From assembly GCA_028564925.1 (NCBI GenBank), contig CM053028.1, positions 366,959,012 to 367,023,011 of the forward strand: DNA of 64,000 nucleotides. The letters are read 5' to 3'. Both the position numbers and the translations under genes were made by a program. The notes below the pieces were generated by a model. It made no database searches. It was not told the DNA's origin and saw only the letters and a list, made by a program, of their open reading frames with translations. This stretch comes from Lithobates sylvaticus. Lineage: Eukaryota > Chordata > Amphibia > Anura > Ranidae. Numbering within the stretch: position 1 is the first letter of the stretch; each line of letters begins with the position of its first letter. Shown piece by piece: positions 31,951 through 43,580 of the stretch.

Positions 31951-32532
31951 TGTGCTCAGTTCCTTTATCCTACACTTTTGCAGCTTCCTTTACTGTTCTT
32001 TTCTTGTGGTGTATGATAGGAGGTGGAAGTCCAAAATACTCTGCCTGGCATCGATTTCAGATGCAGACAGGTAGTAAAAGATATATTCTGCTCTGCCTTT
32101 TTTACTCCATATGGTTTCTGGTTATAGAATTTTCCCACAGATAAAATTGCTGTTTAAACTTATGAAGAGACATAAAGACCAGACAATAAACTTCTTTATA
32201 TGTCGTTCTTTGCTCTGGATATGGAATGTTTCTTGCTCTTTAAGATATAAGTTTGTGCTCAGATTGTAGGTTTGACAGTTATTGGATACATATGTCAGCA
32301 TGTTTATAGAGGACAAGGTTTTATGGACATTTATAAAAGCATATATACGGCCATGTTATCAAGAGTGGACTGGAGAATGATGTTATATGTATATGACCTG
32401 TATTTTTTTCCTACACCTTGTATTCTGCCCCAGGTTAGTTATTGAGTGGGAATCAGGTTTGGGATCTGTACATAGAGCTCCACAAAATACTCCATAATTA
32501 CTGTGCCATGAGAAGAGTCTCAACAGATTTTA
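31951..32532. other. Unassigned DNA
   Basis: No gene or repeat boundary seen. Confidence 0.5.
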
Positions 32533-32540
32533 ATTCCTGT

Positions 32541-33392
32541 TAGACATGTGCACAAGAGAAAAATTTGTTTCGTTTCGTTTCTGTTCGTTTCCGTTGATTC
32601 GTAATTTCGTAAGTCGTCGGTGTTCGTATTCGTAACGATTCGTAAATTCGTAAGTCGTCGGTGTTCGTATTTGTAACGATTCGTATTTTCGTAAGAGTTA
32701 TTTTTTCATTGATTCGTTTTTCCGTTAGTTTAATTTTCGTTTATTCGAAATTCGGACGCATTCGTATTTTCGTAGATTTAGTTACATTCGTACTTTCGTA
32801 AGATTGATTTATTCGTACTTTCATAACATTGTTTTCGTAGATTCGTAATCGGAGCATAATTCATAATTTTATGTAATGTGTATGCTATTATTACATTGTA
32901 AGAGACACGGAAAATTACGAATCGAAAAAAAAAAGTTACGAATGTACGAATTTTTTCGTTCAATCCATTCGAAGCACGTTAAGCAGCGCCATTGTAAGAG
33001 ACACGGAAAATTACGAATCGCAAAAAAAAGTTTTGAATGTACGATTTTTTTCGTTCAATCCATTCGAAGCACGTTAAGCAGCGCCATTGTGAGGGACACG
33101 GAAAATTACCAATTCAACAAAAAAAAAAGTTACGAATGTACGAATTTTTTCGTTCATTTTGATTTTCGTTGTTCCTGTTTTCGTTTTTCGGATTTTCTTC
33201 TTTCGTAGTTTTCATTGTTTCTAATTTGGTTATTTCGGATTTTCGTTGTTTTTCATATTCGTTCGATTCGATAATTCGTTATTCGTTAAAATTTTTTGTG
33301 AATCATTCGTTCATTCGTACGATAACGAATGAACGAATATAACGAATTTTAACGGAAAACGAATAAAAAACGAAACAAATTGCACATGTCTA
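32541..33392. mobile_element. hAT-type element rich in TTCG words, 852 bp
   Basis: Inverted ends TAGACATGTGCA and TGCACATGTCTA with perfect 8-bp duplications ATTCCTGT at 32533-32540 and 33393-33400. The interior is almost entirely TTCGT/ACGAA words on an A/T background. It includes a ~96-bp tandem unit (starts near 32895, 32991 and 33086) beginning ATTGTAAGAGACACGG. No coding capacity. Confidence 0.93.
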
Positions 33393-33545
33393 ATTCCTGT
33401 CTGTGGCCTCATTGCAAGGAAAAGTCCTAACTTCTTGTATTATTTTCACCAAACACTATCCCCAGGCTAAACCTATGTCTATTTAAAAGCCAAACTCAGG
33501 GTTCTAAAATAAAAGAGCCATTACCTAGTATTGAAAACGTGGGGC

Positions 33546-33796
33546 CTCCCCTTAAAGTGGAACTACACCCATCAACTACACCCATCAAGTTATTTGTTTC
33601 CCAAAACAGTTGCATTCAAGGTGTGCTCTGATCAATAACTGTCACAGTCGCTTGTACTCTCAACAAAACTGTCAAGCCATCAAATGGCTGGTGTCATAAC
33701 TGATCACATGTGCAGCACCATAGCAACTGCAAATCAAATAGAGGCTAAGATGGAAGCTTCCTTGGCTATAAAAAAATAGGTGGGTTTAGTTCGCCT
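33546..33796 (+). repeat. Dispersed repeat, copy inverted at 35582
   Basis: Contains ACTGTCAAGCCATCAAATGG, TGTCATAACTGATCACATG and AAGCTTCCTTGGCT. The complement of each occurs in 35582-35760. Confidence 0.8.
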
Positions 33797-33800
33797 TTAA

Positions 33801-34605
33801 CCTCCCTGGCGGTATTCCTGAGTGTGGCTCGGGGGTGAATTTTCATTATCAAAAGTAGTAACCTCGAGTCACACTCGGGATTGCATCGCAGTATCCTGGT
33901 AAAGTTACTTCTGCGATGTCCTCCCGCTATATCCATGGGCTGTGTCCTCTGCCTGATTCATCACTGTTCCGAGCTCCGTTTCCTGTGAGCATCGCGACAC
34001 ATGGGGGCGGAGCCCGGCCGCAAATTCAAAATAGTGAAAAATACAGAACACATACAGTACACTGTAATCTGTAAGATTACATTACTGTATCAAATCATTT
34101 CTCCTCCCTTTTGTCCCTAGTGGTCTGTCCAGTGTCCTGCATGCACTTTTTATATAAATACTGTTCTTTCTGCCTGGAAATTTGAGAACGTCCATGGCAT
34201 ACAAAAAGTGTCCCTTTACGTCAAAAGCGGTTTAGACCAGCTAGAAAACAACGATAGTAAATTAGAATCACTTGCAGAATTGAGCGATAACGATTTGTGG
34301 GGAAATTCGTCATCAAACACTGAAAGTGACGACAGCGACAATTCAGGAACTGCGCAAATTTCAGTTTATTATTATTATATTATTATTTGTTATAATTATT
34401 TATAGTTATTTATTATATTATAATTTATGATTTTGTGTTTCAAACTTTATCATACCCGGGATGTCTACTAGACTCTTGTTTGGACAGATTTATGTGTGTT
34501 ATTACTAAGAATTACAGGCCTACAGTATAAAACGCCAAATTTCCATGCAAAACAATGTATCGCTTAAAGCTTCAAAAATCAGACATAATCATACCGCCAG
34601 GGAGG
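33801..34605 (+). mobile_element. piggyBac-type non-autonomous element
   Basis: Inverted ends CCTCCCTGGCGGTAT and ATACCGCCAGGGAGG, directly flanked by TTAA on both sides (33797-33800 and 34606-34609), as piggyBac requires. It is 805 bases long. It holds an acidic N-terminal transposase-like stretch (34140-34405) but no catalytic domain, so it is an internally deleted derivative. Confidence 0.93.
34140..34405 (+). pseudogene. Remnant of a piggyBac-type transposase N-terminus
   Basis: The frame reads LDQLENNDSKLESLAELSDN and then ESDDSDNS before running into Tyr/Ile-rich AT sequence and a stop at 34405. Acidic Ser/Asp-rich N-termini of this form precede the catalytic core in piggyBac-type transposases. 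The frame itself has no ATG. An ATG at 34194 in the neighbouring frame gives MAYKKCPFTSKAV and stops where this frame takes over, so a frameshift separates the two. The DDD catalytic region is gone. The family call is inference from the composition and the TTAA ends. Confidence 0.45.
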
Positions 34606-34689
34606 TTAAGGGACCCTAACAATCTGCTACAACCAAAAGAGGAAAGAAGGAGACACGCCAGCAAGTATACAAACAGCAACAAAAAGCTG

Positions 34690-35402
34690 ATTCTTCCAAA
34701 AGTGCATTTGTGAGGTCAGGCACTGATGTTGGACGAGAAGGCCTGTCTCATAGTCTCCCCTCTAATTCATCCCAAAGGTGTTCTATCGGGTTGAGGTCAG
34801 AACTCTGTGCAGGCCAGTCAACCTTCACCCCAAAATCGCTCATCCATGTCTAAATCATTTGGTAGAGAGTGGATTATGGTGTAGGGTTGCTTTTTAGGTG
34901 TTGGGCTTGGCCCCTTAGTTCCAGTGAAGAGAACTCTTAAGGCATCAGCATACCAAGACATTTTGGACAATTTCATGCTCTCAGCTTTGTGGGAACAGTT
35001 TGGGGATGGCCCCTTCCTGTTCCAACATGACTGCATACCAGTGCACAAACAAGGTCCGTAAAGACATGGATGAGCGAGTTTGGGGTGGAGAAACTTGCCT
35101 GGCCTGCACAGAGTTCTGACCTCAACCCCATAAAACACCTTTGGGATGAATTAGAGTGGAGACTGCAAGCCAGGCCTTCTCATCCAACATCAGTGCCTGA
35201 CTTCACAAATGTGCTTCAGGAAGAATGGTCAAACGTTCCCATAGACACACTCCTAAACATTGTGGACAGCCTTTACAGAAGATTTGAAGCTGTTATAGCT
35301 CCTGGGCCAACTCAATATTGAACCCTATGGACTGGGATGCCATTGAAGTTCATTGGCGTGTAAAGGCGGGTGTCCCAATATTTTTTGACAATACAGTCTA
35401 TG
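34690..35402. mobile_element. Folded remnant of a Tc1-type element
   Basis: Two pieces of one Tc1 lineage lie head to head. 34706-34850 is the C-terminal part of the transposase on the minus strand; from about 34851 to 35402 the same gene runs on the plus strand to its stop and the terminal sequence GGTGTCCCAATATTTTTTGAC. The 34706-34850 arm is complementary to about 35060-35210. Confidence 0.82.
34851..35321 (+). pseudogene. Tc1-type transposase remnant, C-terminal half
   Basis: Readable parts are LFQHDCIPVHKQGP (around 35018-35060, carrying the second catalytic Asp) and, after a frame change, WPAQSSDLNPIKHLWDELEW, NVLQEEWSNVPIDTL and the end GPTQY. The catalytic Glu of the DD34E triad has become Lys in NPIKHLW. 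The N-terminal DNA-binding half and the first Asp are missing. The stop is followed by the lineage's 3' terminal sequence. Confidence 0.82.
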
Positions 35403-36087
35403 CGCTTTGCTCAGATTCACTGAGGTTTAAAACCACTTTAAGTCCTGCTATATCACTTCAGGATTGCCCCTTTTGCAGGTATAGCTATGAAAACATTAAA
35501 AATAAGTGTCTATACTGTGTAAGATCCAGATTTCACCCTGCTCTGCACATCCTCAGTTGCTCTTCATTTTTAGGTCCTGCTGAGTTTAAAAGGTCAATCT
35601 GCTGACAGCCTTAAGTTCAATCCTTTACAGCCAAGGAAGCTGCCTCTGTTTGATCTGCAACGGCCACAGTGCTGCCCATGTGATCAGTTATGACACCATC
35701 CATTTGATGGTTTGACAGTTTGGTTGAGGACACAAGCAAATGTGACAGTTAGCAATCCCAGCATTCACGGGAATGCAACAGTTTTTTTGAAACCGTTGAA
35801 CTGCTGGGGCTCTGGGCTTCAGAAAAAAAGGGAAACTCCAGCCAGAAGAAACAGGAGCAATGCTGGAGGCAATTTACAGCACACACTCATTTTGGTAGCA
35901 GAATTATTAATGTGGAATGTATGTTCCTTGTTAAAGAAATGTTTTTTTTTTTTTTTTATCAAGTTGTTATGGGTAAAGTTCCACTTGAAAGAGAGGCCTG
36001 GAGCGAGGGAATGAAAAGGACTAGCAGAGGGTGATAAGGGAACAGCATGGGTTAACAAAATGGAGAGAAGGTGGGGGTTTTGTTTAT
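35403..36087. other. Repeat-like and unassigned DNA
   Basis: 35582-35760 is the inverted copy of the repeat at 33546-33796. The rest, including a T run at 35942-35957, shows no gene. Confidence 0.55.
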
Positions 36088-36091
36088 TTAA

Positions 36092-37322
36092 CCAATTTAG
36101 GCCCCTTTCACACTTATACGACTTGTCCCACGATTTGGGACTGCAAAGTAGCATGACAAGTCGTTCCCTATGATTTCCAATGACAGCCATTCATATAAGT
36201 ACGACTTCAAGTCGTTCCGACTTCAAAGTAATCTCTGCACTACTTTGGTCCGATTTTGATGCCACTTACACAGGCATTCCTTGAAATCGCGGCAAAATCG
36301 CGGCCGTGAACCGTGGCAAAATCGCAAGACTTTGAAGTCGCACAAGTGTGAAAGGGGCATAAGCCCCGGACCATTTGGCTGGCAAAAGCCCAGAGCACTT
36401 TTTGCCATTCGGCACTGCGTCGCTTTAACTGACATTTGTGCGGTCGTTCGACGTGGCTCCCAAACAAAATTGATGTCCTTTTTTCCCCACAAATAGAGAT
36501 TTCTTTTGTTGGTATTTGATCACGTCTGCGTTTTTTATTTTTTGCCCTATAAACAAAAAAATAGCGACAATTTTGAAAAAAACACATTATTTTTTACTGT
36601 TTGCTATAATAAATATCCCCAAAAAATATATAACAAAACGTTTTTTTTTTCCTCAGTTTAGGCCGATACGTATTCGTCTACATATTTTTGGTAAAAAAAT
36701 CGCAATAGGCGTTTATTGATTGGTTTGCGGAAAAGTTATAGTGTCTACAAAAAAGGGGATAGTTTGATGGCATTTTTATTAATATTTTTTTGTTTACTAG
36801 TAATGGTGGCAATCAGTGAATTTTATCCTGACTGCGACATTAAGCAGACAGATCGGACACTTTTTCCGCTATTTTGGGACCATTCACATTTATACAGCGA
36901 CCAGTGCGATTAAAAATGCACTGATTACTGTGTAAATGTGACTTGCAGTGAAGGGGTTAACCACTAGGTGGTGCTGTAGGGGTTGAGTGTGTCCTAGGGA
37001 GTGATTCTAATTGTGGGGGGGAGGGGCTATGTGTGAAACGACACTGATCACCGCTCCCGATTACAGGGACCTGTGATCACACTGATCTTCTTCACTAGAC
37101 AGAACGGGGAAATGCTTGTAGACATCAGCATTTCCCCATTCTTCCTCTCCGTGAGACGATCACGGGTATCCCAGCGGACATCGAGTCCACGGGACCCACG
37201 ATCACACTCACGGAGCTCGCATTCCCGCAAAACGCTTCTTAAAGGGCAACGTACAGGTACGTTAATATGCCTGTACATGCCCTTCTGCCGACGTATATCG
37301 GCGTGAGCCAGTCGGCAAGCGG
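36092..37322. mobile_element. TTAA-flanked non-autonomous element, copy 3, with insert
   Basis: TTAA at 36088-36091 and 37323-37326; ends CCAATTTA...GCCCCGGACC and CCAGTCGGCAAGCGG. A Harbinger-like MITE (36100-36358) entered only eight bases inside the left end. The interior matches copies 1, 2 and 4. Confidence 0.87.
36100..36358. mobile_element. Harbinger-like MITE, GGCCCCTTTCACAC ends
   Basis: Ends GGCCCCTTTCACACTT and AAGTGTGAAAGGGGC, with TTA on the left and ATA on the right (3-bp target, one change). Interior built of ACGACTTGAAGTCG-like words. Confidence 0.85.
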
Positions 37323-37326
37323 TTAA

Positions 37327-38530
37327 GGAGCAAGGGGAGTGACACAGGCAACAGTGCAGGGGATCTTGTCAGAGGGGTAACCTATGAGATGGAAGTGTGG
37401 GGGACCCATCGGTGGTATGGGTCCACAGTGTATTCATTTAACACGGGTTAACTGGATGATGGTAATGGTGGCACTGAGGGAATGGGTTTGTCTCTGAGCT
37501 GGTGTGACACGGCTGGAGGCCTAGTACTCAAAAGCTTGCAGTGTGGAAGTGGAATGGAGTTATGTTGGGAAGTGCCATCAAAGACCACCGGGGGGAGCAA
37601 CTGAGACTATGGAATTTTCTGTTATGGTTAAAATGTTTATATATTTTTGAATATTTGTGAATAAAAAGGCTGCTATGGCCAGTTATACTCCAGTTCAAGT
37701 GTGGTCTTGTTAATAAATAGGTAATGATAAGTGGGATGGGTTTTGGAGTATGATAATGGTGGCAGTCTTATGAAGGTGGACATCTTATCTACACTGGTCA
37801 TGACTTGTGTTTCACAAGCCACATATGACGGACTGTAAGATTGTGCGGTGTTTTTGGAATATAAGTATCCATTTATCTGCAGTCTGAAGAAATTGCACTT
37901 GAATTATGGTAGATATATTCAAGTAAACTATTTTATCTGGCTGTTAGCTTTTTATCACACATTTCACACCAAGCAATGTGAAAAAGAGACTGTGATACGT
38001 GAATGGGCGAGGAATATATGTGAGCAGCAGTCTAAGGTATTGAGGGTAATTAGAGATGAATTACAATGCCATAGTTTGTATCATGGTTCAGGGTCAGTGT
38101 GGGGTCACTGCACATGGCAAACTTGGAGAGCTGTGACTGGATGGATGACGCCAGCCCGCAGTGGCTCAGGAGAGTGAAGCGTATAGAAATTTGGAGCCAG
38201 AGAGACTGGAGAGTGAACTCACAGCCAGGCCTCTGGCGACAGCGCTGACACTAACTTGTGGTCGTTTGGGCACCAAGAAACCCAGTTAACAAACTTCAGC
38301 CGGACAACAGCTGCACCAGCTTCATGCAAATGCAATTAACCTATTTATTGCCCCGTGGGCAATGAACATACACGAGTGTTAACCTTTCAATATCTGGAGT
38401 GCATAGACTCCACGGTGCGGTGTACTAATAAAAATCACAGATTCTAACAATTATTCTGACTTTTTTTAAGCTATTTAATTAATGTTAACAACATTTAAAG
38501 GGTGTCTAAAACCAAAAACAAAAATGAATT
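37327..38530. other. Unassigned repeat-like DNA
   Basis: No gene. A stretch near 37620-37720 ending GTGAATAAAAAGGCTGC resembles the polyadenylation part of a retroelement, but no boundaries are visible. A 109-codon frame at 37848-38177 has no domain. Confidence 0.35.
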
Positions 38531-39200
38531 GTATTGCAGCTTACTGTCCTTGTGGCGGCTACATTTGTTTTCTTTTTCACACTTTTTCCCCTTTATTTTA
38601 ACCTGGTAATCCTTCCATTAACACACTTCATGGTCAAAAAGACCATGCGGTTTCACTGCGACCACATTTCTAAAAAGGGGCATGCACCTTTTTTGTGCGT
38701 TTCATGCGCCACAGCGGCCCATTAAAAAGAATGCGGGAAGCACGACCCACACTAGTGTGAACCGAGCCTAACCCCGTCCTCTCTTCTCTATAATTGGGGG
38801 AGGTGTTTTGTAGTCTATAAAGATAGCAGGCCAGGTAATAAAGTTGATAACAGTTAGAGACAGCGAGCATGGGAAATTATCAGCTCACAACTGGAATAAT
38901 AGCATTTTTTTTTGCACTTGTCAAACAGATATTATAAAAACACTTTCAATGGTATATTTAACAGACCAAAAAGGAGAAAATAAGAGAAATTTATTAAAGT
39001 TTACATATACTTTAAATAGTTGATGTTGGTTTACAGTAGCGTTTTTGCTGCAAATGTGAGACTTTACTTTATATACTGTATCCTTTATTCATATTGGTAA
39101 GGATTATATAGTATTAAAAATATGGCCAGCCTTTTCATCACTTACATTCTATGCAGTAAGATAAAACCTTCTGTGTGCAGCAGCTCCCATCAGCCCACCT
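38531..39200. other. Unassigned DNA
   Basis: AT-rich; no gene. Confidence 0.45.
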
Positions 39201-39203
39201 TAA

Positions 39204-40075
39204 GGCCCGTACACACGATCTGACTTTTTGACAACAACATGCAAATTAGCTGTTTTGGACCAACATCCGACCGTGTGTACGCTCCATCGGACCAACTTTT
39301 TCCAGGTTTCATCAGACTTTTGTTGGCTGTGCGAACGGACCAACTTTCTGCCAACAAAAGTCCGATGGACCAAAGTCCGACCGTGTGTACACAAAACCAA
39401 CTGACTTTTGTACAAAGTACAAACACGCATGCTCAGAACCAATGCAAAAGATCAGACAACAATATAGAAGTTGACCAAAGGTGGGGCTGGAGTATTCGAA
39501 CGTCCTCTTTTGAAGTGTCTTCAGTACGTTGAAACGTCACTACGTTCATGTTTGTTGCCTAAAAAGTCAGATTGTGTGTATGCAATACCAACTTGGGGCC
39601 AACGCCCTTTGTACAAAAATCCATGGGAAAGTTGGTCCAAGGTCCGATCGTGTGTAAAGGCCCATACACACGATCAGACTTTTTGACAACCAACATGCAA
39701 ATTAGCTGTTTTGGACCAACATCCGACCGTGTGTACGCTCCATCGGACCAACTTTTTCCAGGTTTCATCGGACTTTTGTTGGCTGTGCGAACGGACCAAC
39801 TTTCTGCCAACAAAAGTCCGATGGACCAAAGTCCGACCGTGTGTACACAAAACCAATGGACTTTTGTACAAACCAATGCAGAACCAATGCAAAAGATCAG
39901 ACAACAATACAGAAGTTGACCAAAGGTGGCGGTAAAGAGCAGAAAAACCAAGTGATTTGGTGAAAGTTGGCTGAAAAAGTCCTGCCGTGTGTATGCAATA
40001 CCAACTTGGGGCCAACGCCCTTTGGACAAAAATCCACAGGAAAGTTGGTCCACGGTCCGATCGTGTGTATGAGGC
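39204..40075. mobile_element. Tandem dimer of a GGCCCnTACACACGATC MITE
   Basis: Two copies of the same element (39204-39655 and 39659-40075) run head to tail. TAA precedes the first and TTA follows the second. Each starts GGCCCGTACACACGATC or GGCCCATACACACGATC. The junction keeps only one partial terminus. Blocks of 60-100 bases are nearly identical between copies (GGACCAACATCCGACCGTGT). Confidence 0.88.
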
Positions 40076-40084
40076 TTATGAGGC

Positions 40085-40440
40085 TTAATACTTACCTAAA
40101 CCCATCTAGATCCAGCGATGTTGTAGGATTGTCTCCACTGCCAGGACTCCCCTCCTCATTGGCTGAGACAGCAGCGGGGCGCCATTGGTCAATCAAAGTC
40201 AGTCAGCCAATCAAGAGAAAAAGGGGAAGGGGCCAGGGGGCCCGTGTCTGAATGGACACATGGAGCAGCGTCGCGGCTCGGGCAAGCTGCTTGCTGTGGG
40301 GGCACTCAACAGGAGGGAGGGGCCAGGATCACAGAAGAAGGACATGAGAAGAGAAGGAAACTTGACTGCTCTGTACAAAATCGCTGCACAGAGCAGGTAA
40401 GTATAACATGTTTGTTATTTTTAACTTAAAAAAAAAAAAA
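40085..40440 (-). repeat. Dispersed repeat related to 62790-62960
   Basis: Shares ATTGGCTGAGACAGCAGC and CAATCAAAGTCAGTCAGCCAAT-like words with the 62.8-kb segment, in the opposite orientation. It ends in an A run of about 20 bases near 40430-40449. Confidence 0.65.
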
Positions 40441-40449
40441 AAAAAAAAA

Positions 40450-41360
40450 TGAGACTTTGCAATCACTTTAGATTGCATGTAAACCCTAACTAGAAAACAT
40501 TTCATTTGGTAAAGCACCAAGGATGCTAAACTATTTCTGTCCTATTTTTTACATAAAATACTGTTTTTGTCTCAATGCATCTCAATGTTGTTTAGCATGC
40601 AGCCTTTTCAGCCATGTCCTGTCTATATGCACTCACCTTAGCAATGGCTGCACATCATTGCTTTGGACTGGCTTCCTGATAGGGACAGTGAGCGGTGCCT
40701 ATGCAATGTATGTTGTCATAGCTAATCCAAGTATAAAACAATTCTTTTATTCGTTATCAATTAAAAGTTATGAGTAAGCATATAAATACATAAATTACGA
40801 GTAAGCACATAAAGAAGTAATGGGTAAGCACAGGAGTGTGTAACGCATCTACTGATCGGTGTATGTCACTTTGTAACGTTTAATGGATTGGATATCGAAT
40901 AAAATACTTTTTTTATGCTTGGATTTTTATACTCTTCCTTCTTCAATGTATCCAGTTGGCTGCAGACCAAGCAGGCACCCAGGTTAACTTTGACAGCTCG
41001 GGACTTTGCAGGCTGCCTTGTGAGCAGTGTGTACCCAATACACTTTTCCTTTATGTTGTCACAGCTGCCCGTGATCTCCACCAGGGAAGCATGTGACAGG
41101 GTCAAAATGCAGGAGCACAACTGAGAGATCGGTATCATCCCATAACAGGAAGTGACTGAGCAAAGACCTTCATGGCAGGATCACCAGGTACTGTTTTTTT
41201 AGAGTCATATTAATACGACTTTTGGAATTACATTAACATATTAAAGCTTGTATGAGATTTTAGTAATTGGGTTTAGATTAATTCAAATAACTTTCAGCTT
41301 TAATTCAAATCAGAAACACCTTATTCTAATTTTGTCCATGGCTGTTCACTGTAAAAACAT
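40450..41360. other. Unassigned DNA
   Basis: No gene or element ends recognised. Confidence 0.45.
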
Positions 41361-41363
41361 TGA

Positions 41364-41592
41364 GGCTGGGTTCACAGTAAGTGCGGCTACGGGGAATAGC
41401 AGGGGGTCCGGTGCGTCCCGGTTTTTAGGTCCGAATTTTTGTCGGAATTCGGACCTGAAAAAAAGCCAAAGACGCACAGGACTCTGTGCGCTCCGCGACC
41501 GCTCTGGAGAAGTGTGAACTGGCTCCATCGAGAGCCAGTCGAATTGGATGCAGGGAAAGTCTCATCCAGTTCGCAATAGTGTGAACCCAGCC
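41364..41592. mobile_element. MITE with GGCTGGGTTCACA ends
   Basis: Inverted ends GGCTGGGTTCACA and TGTGAACCCAGCC. Flanks TGA and TCA, a decayed 3-bp target. The interior carries an inverted GGTCCGAATT pair. Confidence 0.8.
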
Positions 41593-42501
41593 TCACTGTA
41601 TAATGACTTACCGGTATGTTTTTAGCTATTTTTAACTTGTGTATTCATAGTAAGCCATTCATAAAACTAGCCTAACCAAATGTTTTATTTTTACCCTTTG
41701 AACATTTTACCTTGGTTGACATGCAATACTATAATGGAAGTAATAGTTATACAACAATTTACAATTATTATTTTGGACTGTACAGGGCTCATACTTAGGA
41801 ACTTTCATAAACTAAACTTTCATGGGGGTTTTGTTCCTTACCTGAAGAAATTATAATATTTCCACTATTATGGCTTGCAGCCTCCTGGCTTCTGTTTAAA
41901 TCTTGCTGTGTTAATAATGAGGAAGCCATTCTGTGCCAGTACTATGCCTCTAAAATACTCCAGATGCTGCAGTACAATTCCAGTATTTTAACAAAATTAT
42001 GCAATCTCACCATAGAAGAAAATTAACATGTGTTGGGTCAAACTGTCTACCAAATAAGTGAGTAAGGGGTTGCCAGTTCAAACTGTCCACAACAGAAGTA
42101 AATGGCGGCTACTCAACCAAGCTGTCCAAGGGTTCTTGTACTTGCAGGGCTTCCCATTGACCACCAAGCCTAGAACTGATATCCTCCCTTTTTACCACCC
42201 ATTTTCTCACTGCCACTGGGGTATTTTCCTCACGCTGACAAATGAATGTAAAAAAAAATACTACCTTTAAAAAAAAAATTTACTTCTGTAAAAAAAACAT
42301 ATAAAACAAACAATCTTTCTTCCTTATTTTAGACCAAATTGTATCATATGGGGGTGGTCATACTCACATATGTACTATACGATAAAATGGACAGGTACCA
42401 ATTTATTTACAGAAAAACTGTTGTTTCTAAGTCCCTGGACACAAAAGTTGGTTTGACCTTTGAAAGCAAATAGTCCATAAAAATCTATTCTTTAATGCTT
42501 A
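41593..42501. other. Unassigned DNA
   Basis: AT-rich; no gene. Confidence 0.45.
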
Positions 42502-42670
42502 GGGGGTTATTTACTAAAGCTGGAGGGTGCAAAATCTAGTGCAGCTCTGCATAGAAACCAATCAGCTTCCAGCTATTTTTTTGTCAAAGCTTAATTAATA
42601 AGCTGACGTTAGAAGCAGATTGTCTACCATGTACAGATTCTGAGTGCACCAGTTTTAGTAAATCTCCCCC
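42502..42670. mobile_element. Short MITE, GGGGGTTATTTACTAAA ends
   Basis: Ends GGGGGTTATTTACTAAA and TTTAGTAAATCTCCCCC flanked by TA on both sides. Same family as 19144-19321. Confidence 0.82.
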
Positions 42671-42717
42671 TAGTGTCCAGATGTATGATTCTGTAGGGTC
42701 AGTTGAATTTATTTTAA

Positions 42718-43576
42718 CCATTTTAGCACCGGAATGTTTTACCCCCTTCATGACCAGACCATTTTTTGCTTTAAATGACAATTGCGCATTCATGCGATTC
42801 TGTACCCAAATAAAATTGATGACCTCTTTTCCCCACAAATAGAGCTTTCTTTTGGTGGTATTTGATCAACTCTGCGGTTTTTATTTATTAAATGACCAAC
42901 AATATTGGAAAAAATAAAAATATATTTTTTACTTTTGCTATAAAACATACCCAATAAAAAAATGTAAAAAATCAAATGTATTCATCAATTTAGGCCAATA
43001 TGTATTCAGCTACATGCTTTTGGTAAAAAAAACAAAAAACAATAAGTGTATATTGATTGGTTTATGCAAAAGTAATAGTGTCTACAAACTATGAGATATT
43101 TTTTTGACATTTTTATTTTTACTAGTAATGGCAGCATGAGTTTTAGCGGGACTGCAACATTGCGGCAGACAAATCAGACAATAAGTGACACTTTTTGGGG
43201 ACCAGTGACGCTAATACAGTGATAAGTGCTAAAAAAAAAAAGCACTGTCACTGATGACACTGGCAGGGAAGGGGTTAACATCAGGGGCAATCAAAAGGTT
43301 AAGTGCGCTCCTAGGGATTGCTTTCTAACTGTGTGGAGGATGGCCTAACTGGAGGAAGAGAGAGATCTGTGTTCCTGATTAGTAGGAACACAAGATCTCT
43401 TTCTTCCTCTCTGACAGACAGTCTGCCTTGTTTATATAGCCAGACCGCCGTTCTGTCTCTCCTGCGAACGACTGTCAGGTCCCAGCGACCACCGCAGTAC
43501 ACATAGCATCGTTTATAAATGGCGTATCAGAAGAAGAGCATTCACATACTTTTACAATACAGCAGTAGGACAGTGG
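42718..43576. mobile_element. TTAA-flanked non-autonomous element, copy 4
   Basis: TTAA at 42714-42717 and 43577-43580; starts CCATTTTAGCACCGG and ends GGACAGTGG. The interior keeps AATGACAATTGCGC, CCCCACAAATAGAG and GAAGGGGTTAA. Confidence 0.83.
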
Positions 43577-43580
43577 TTAA

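Noticed and set aside
37848-38177. 109-codon frame as a host gene
   Set aside because: No domain, no splice context, and adjacent to repeat-like sequence.
39559-40053. 164-codon frame on the minus strand
   Set aside because: It lies wholly inside the MITE dimer and repeats itself in register with the two copies.
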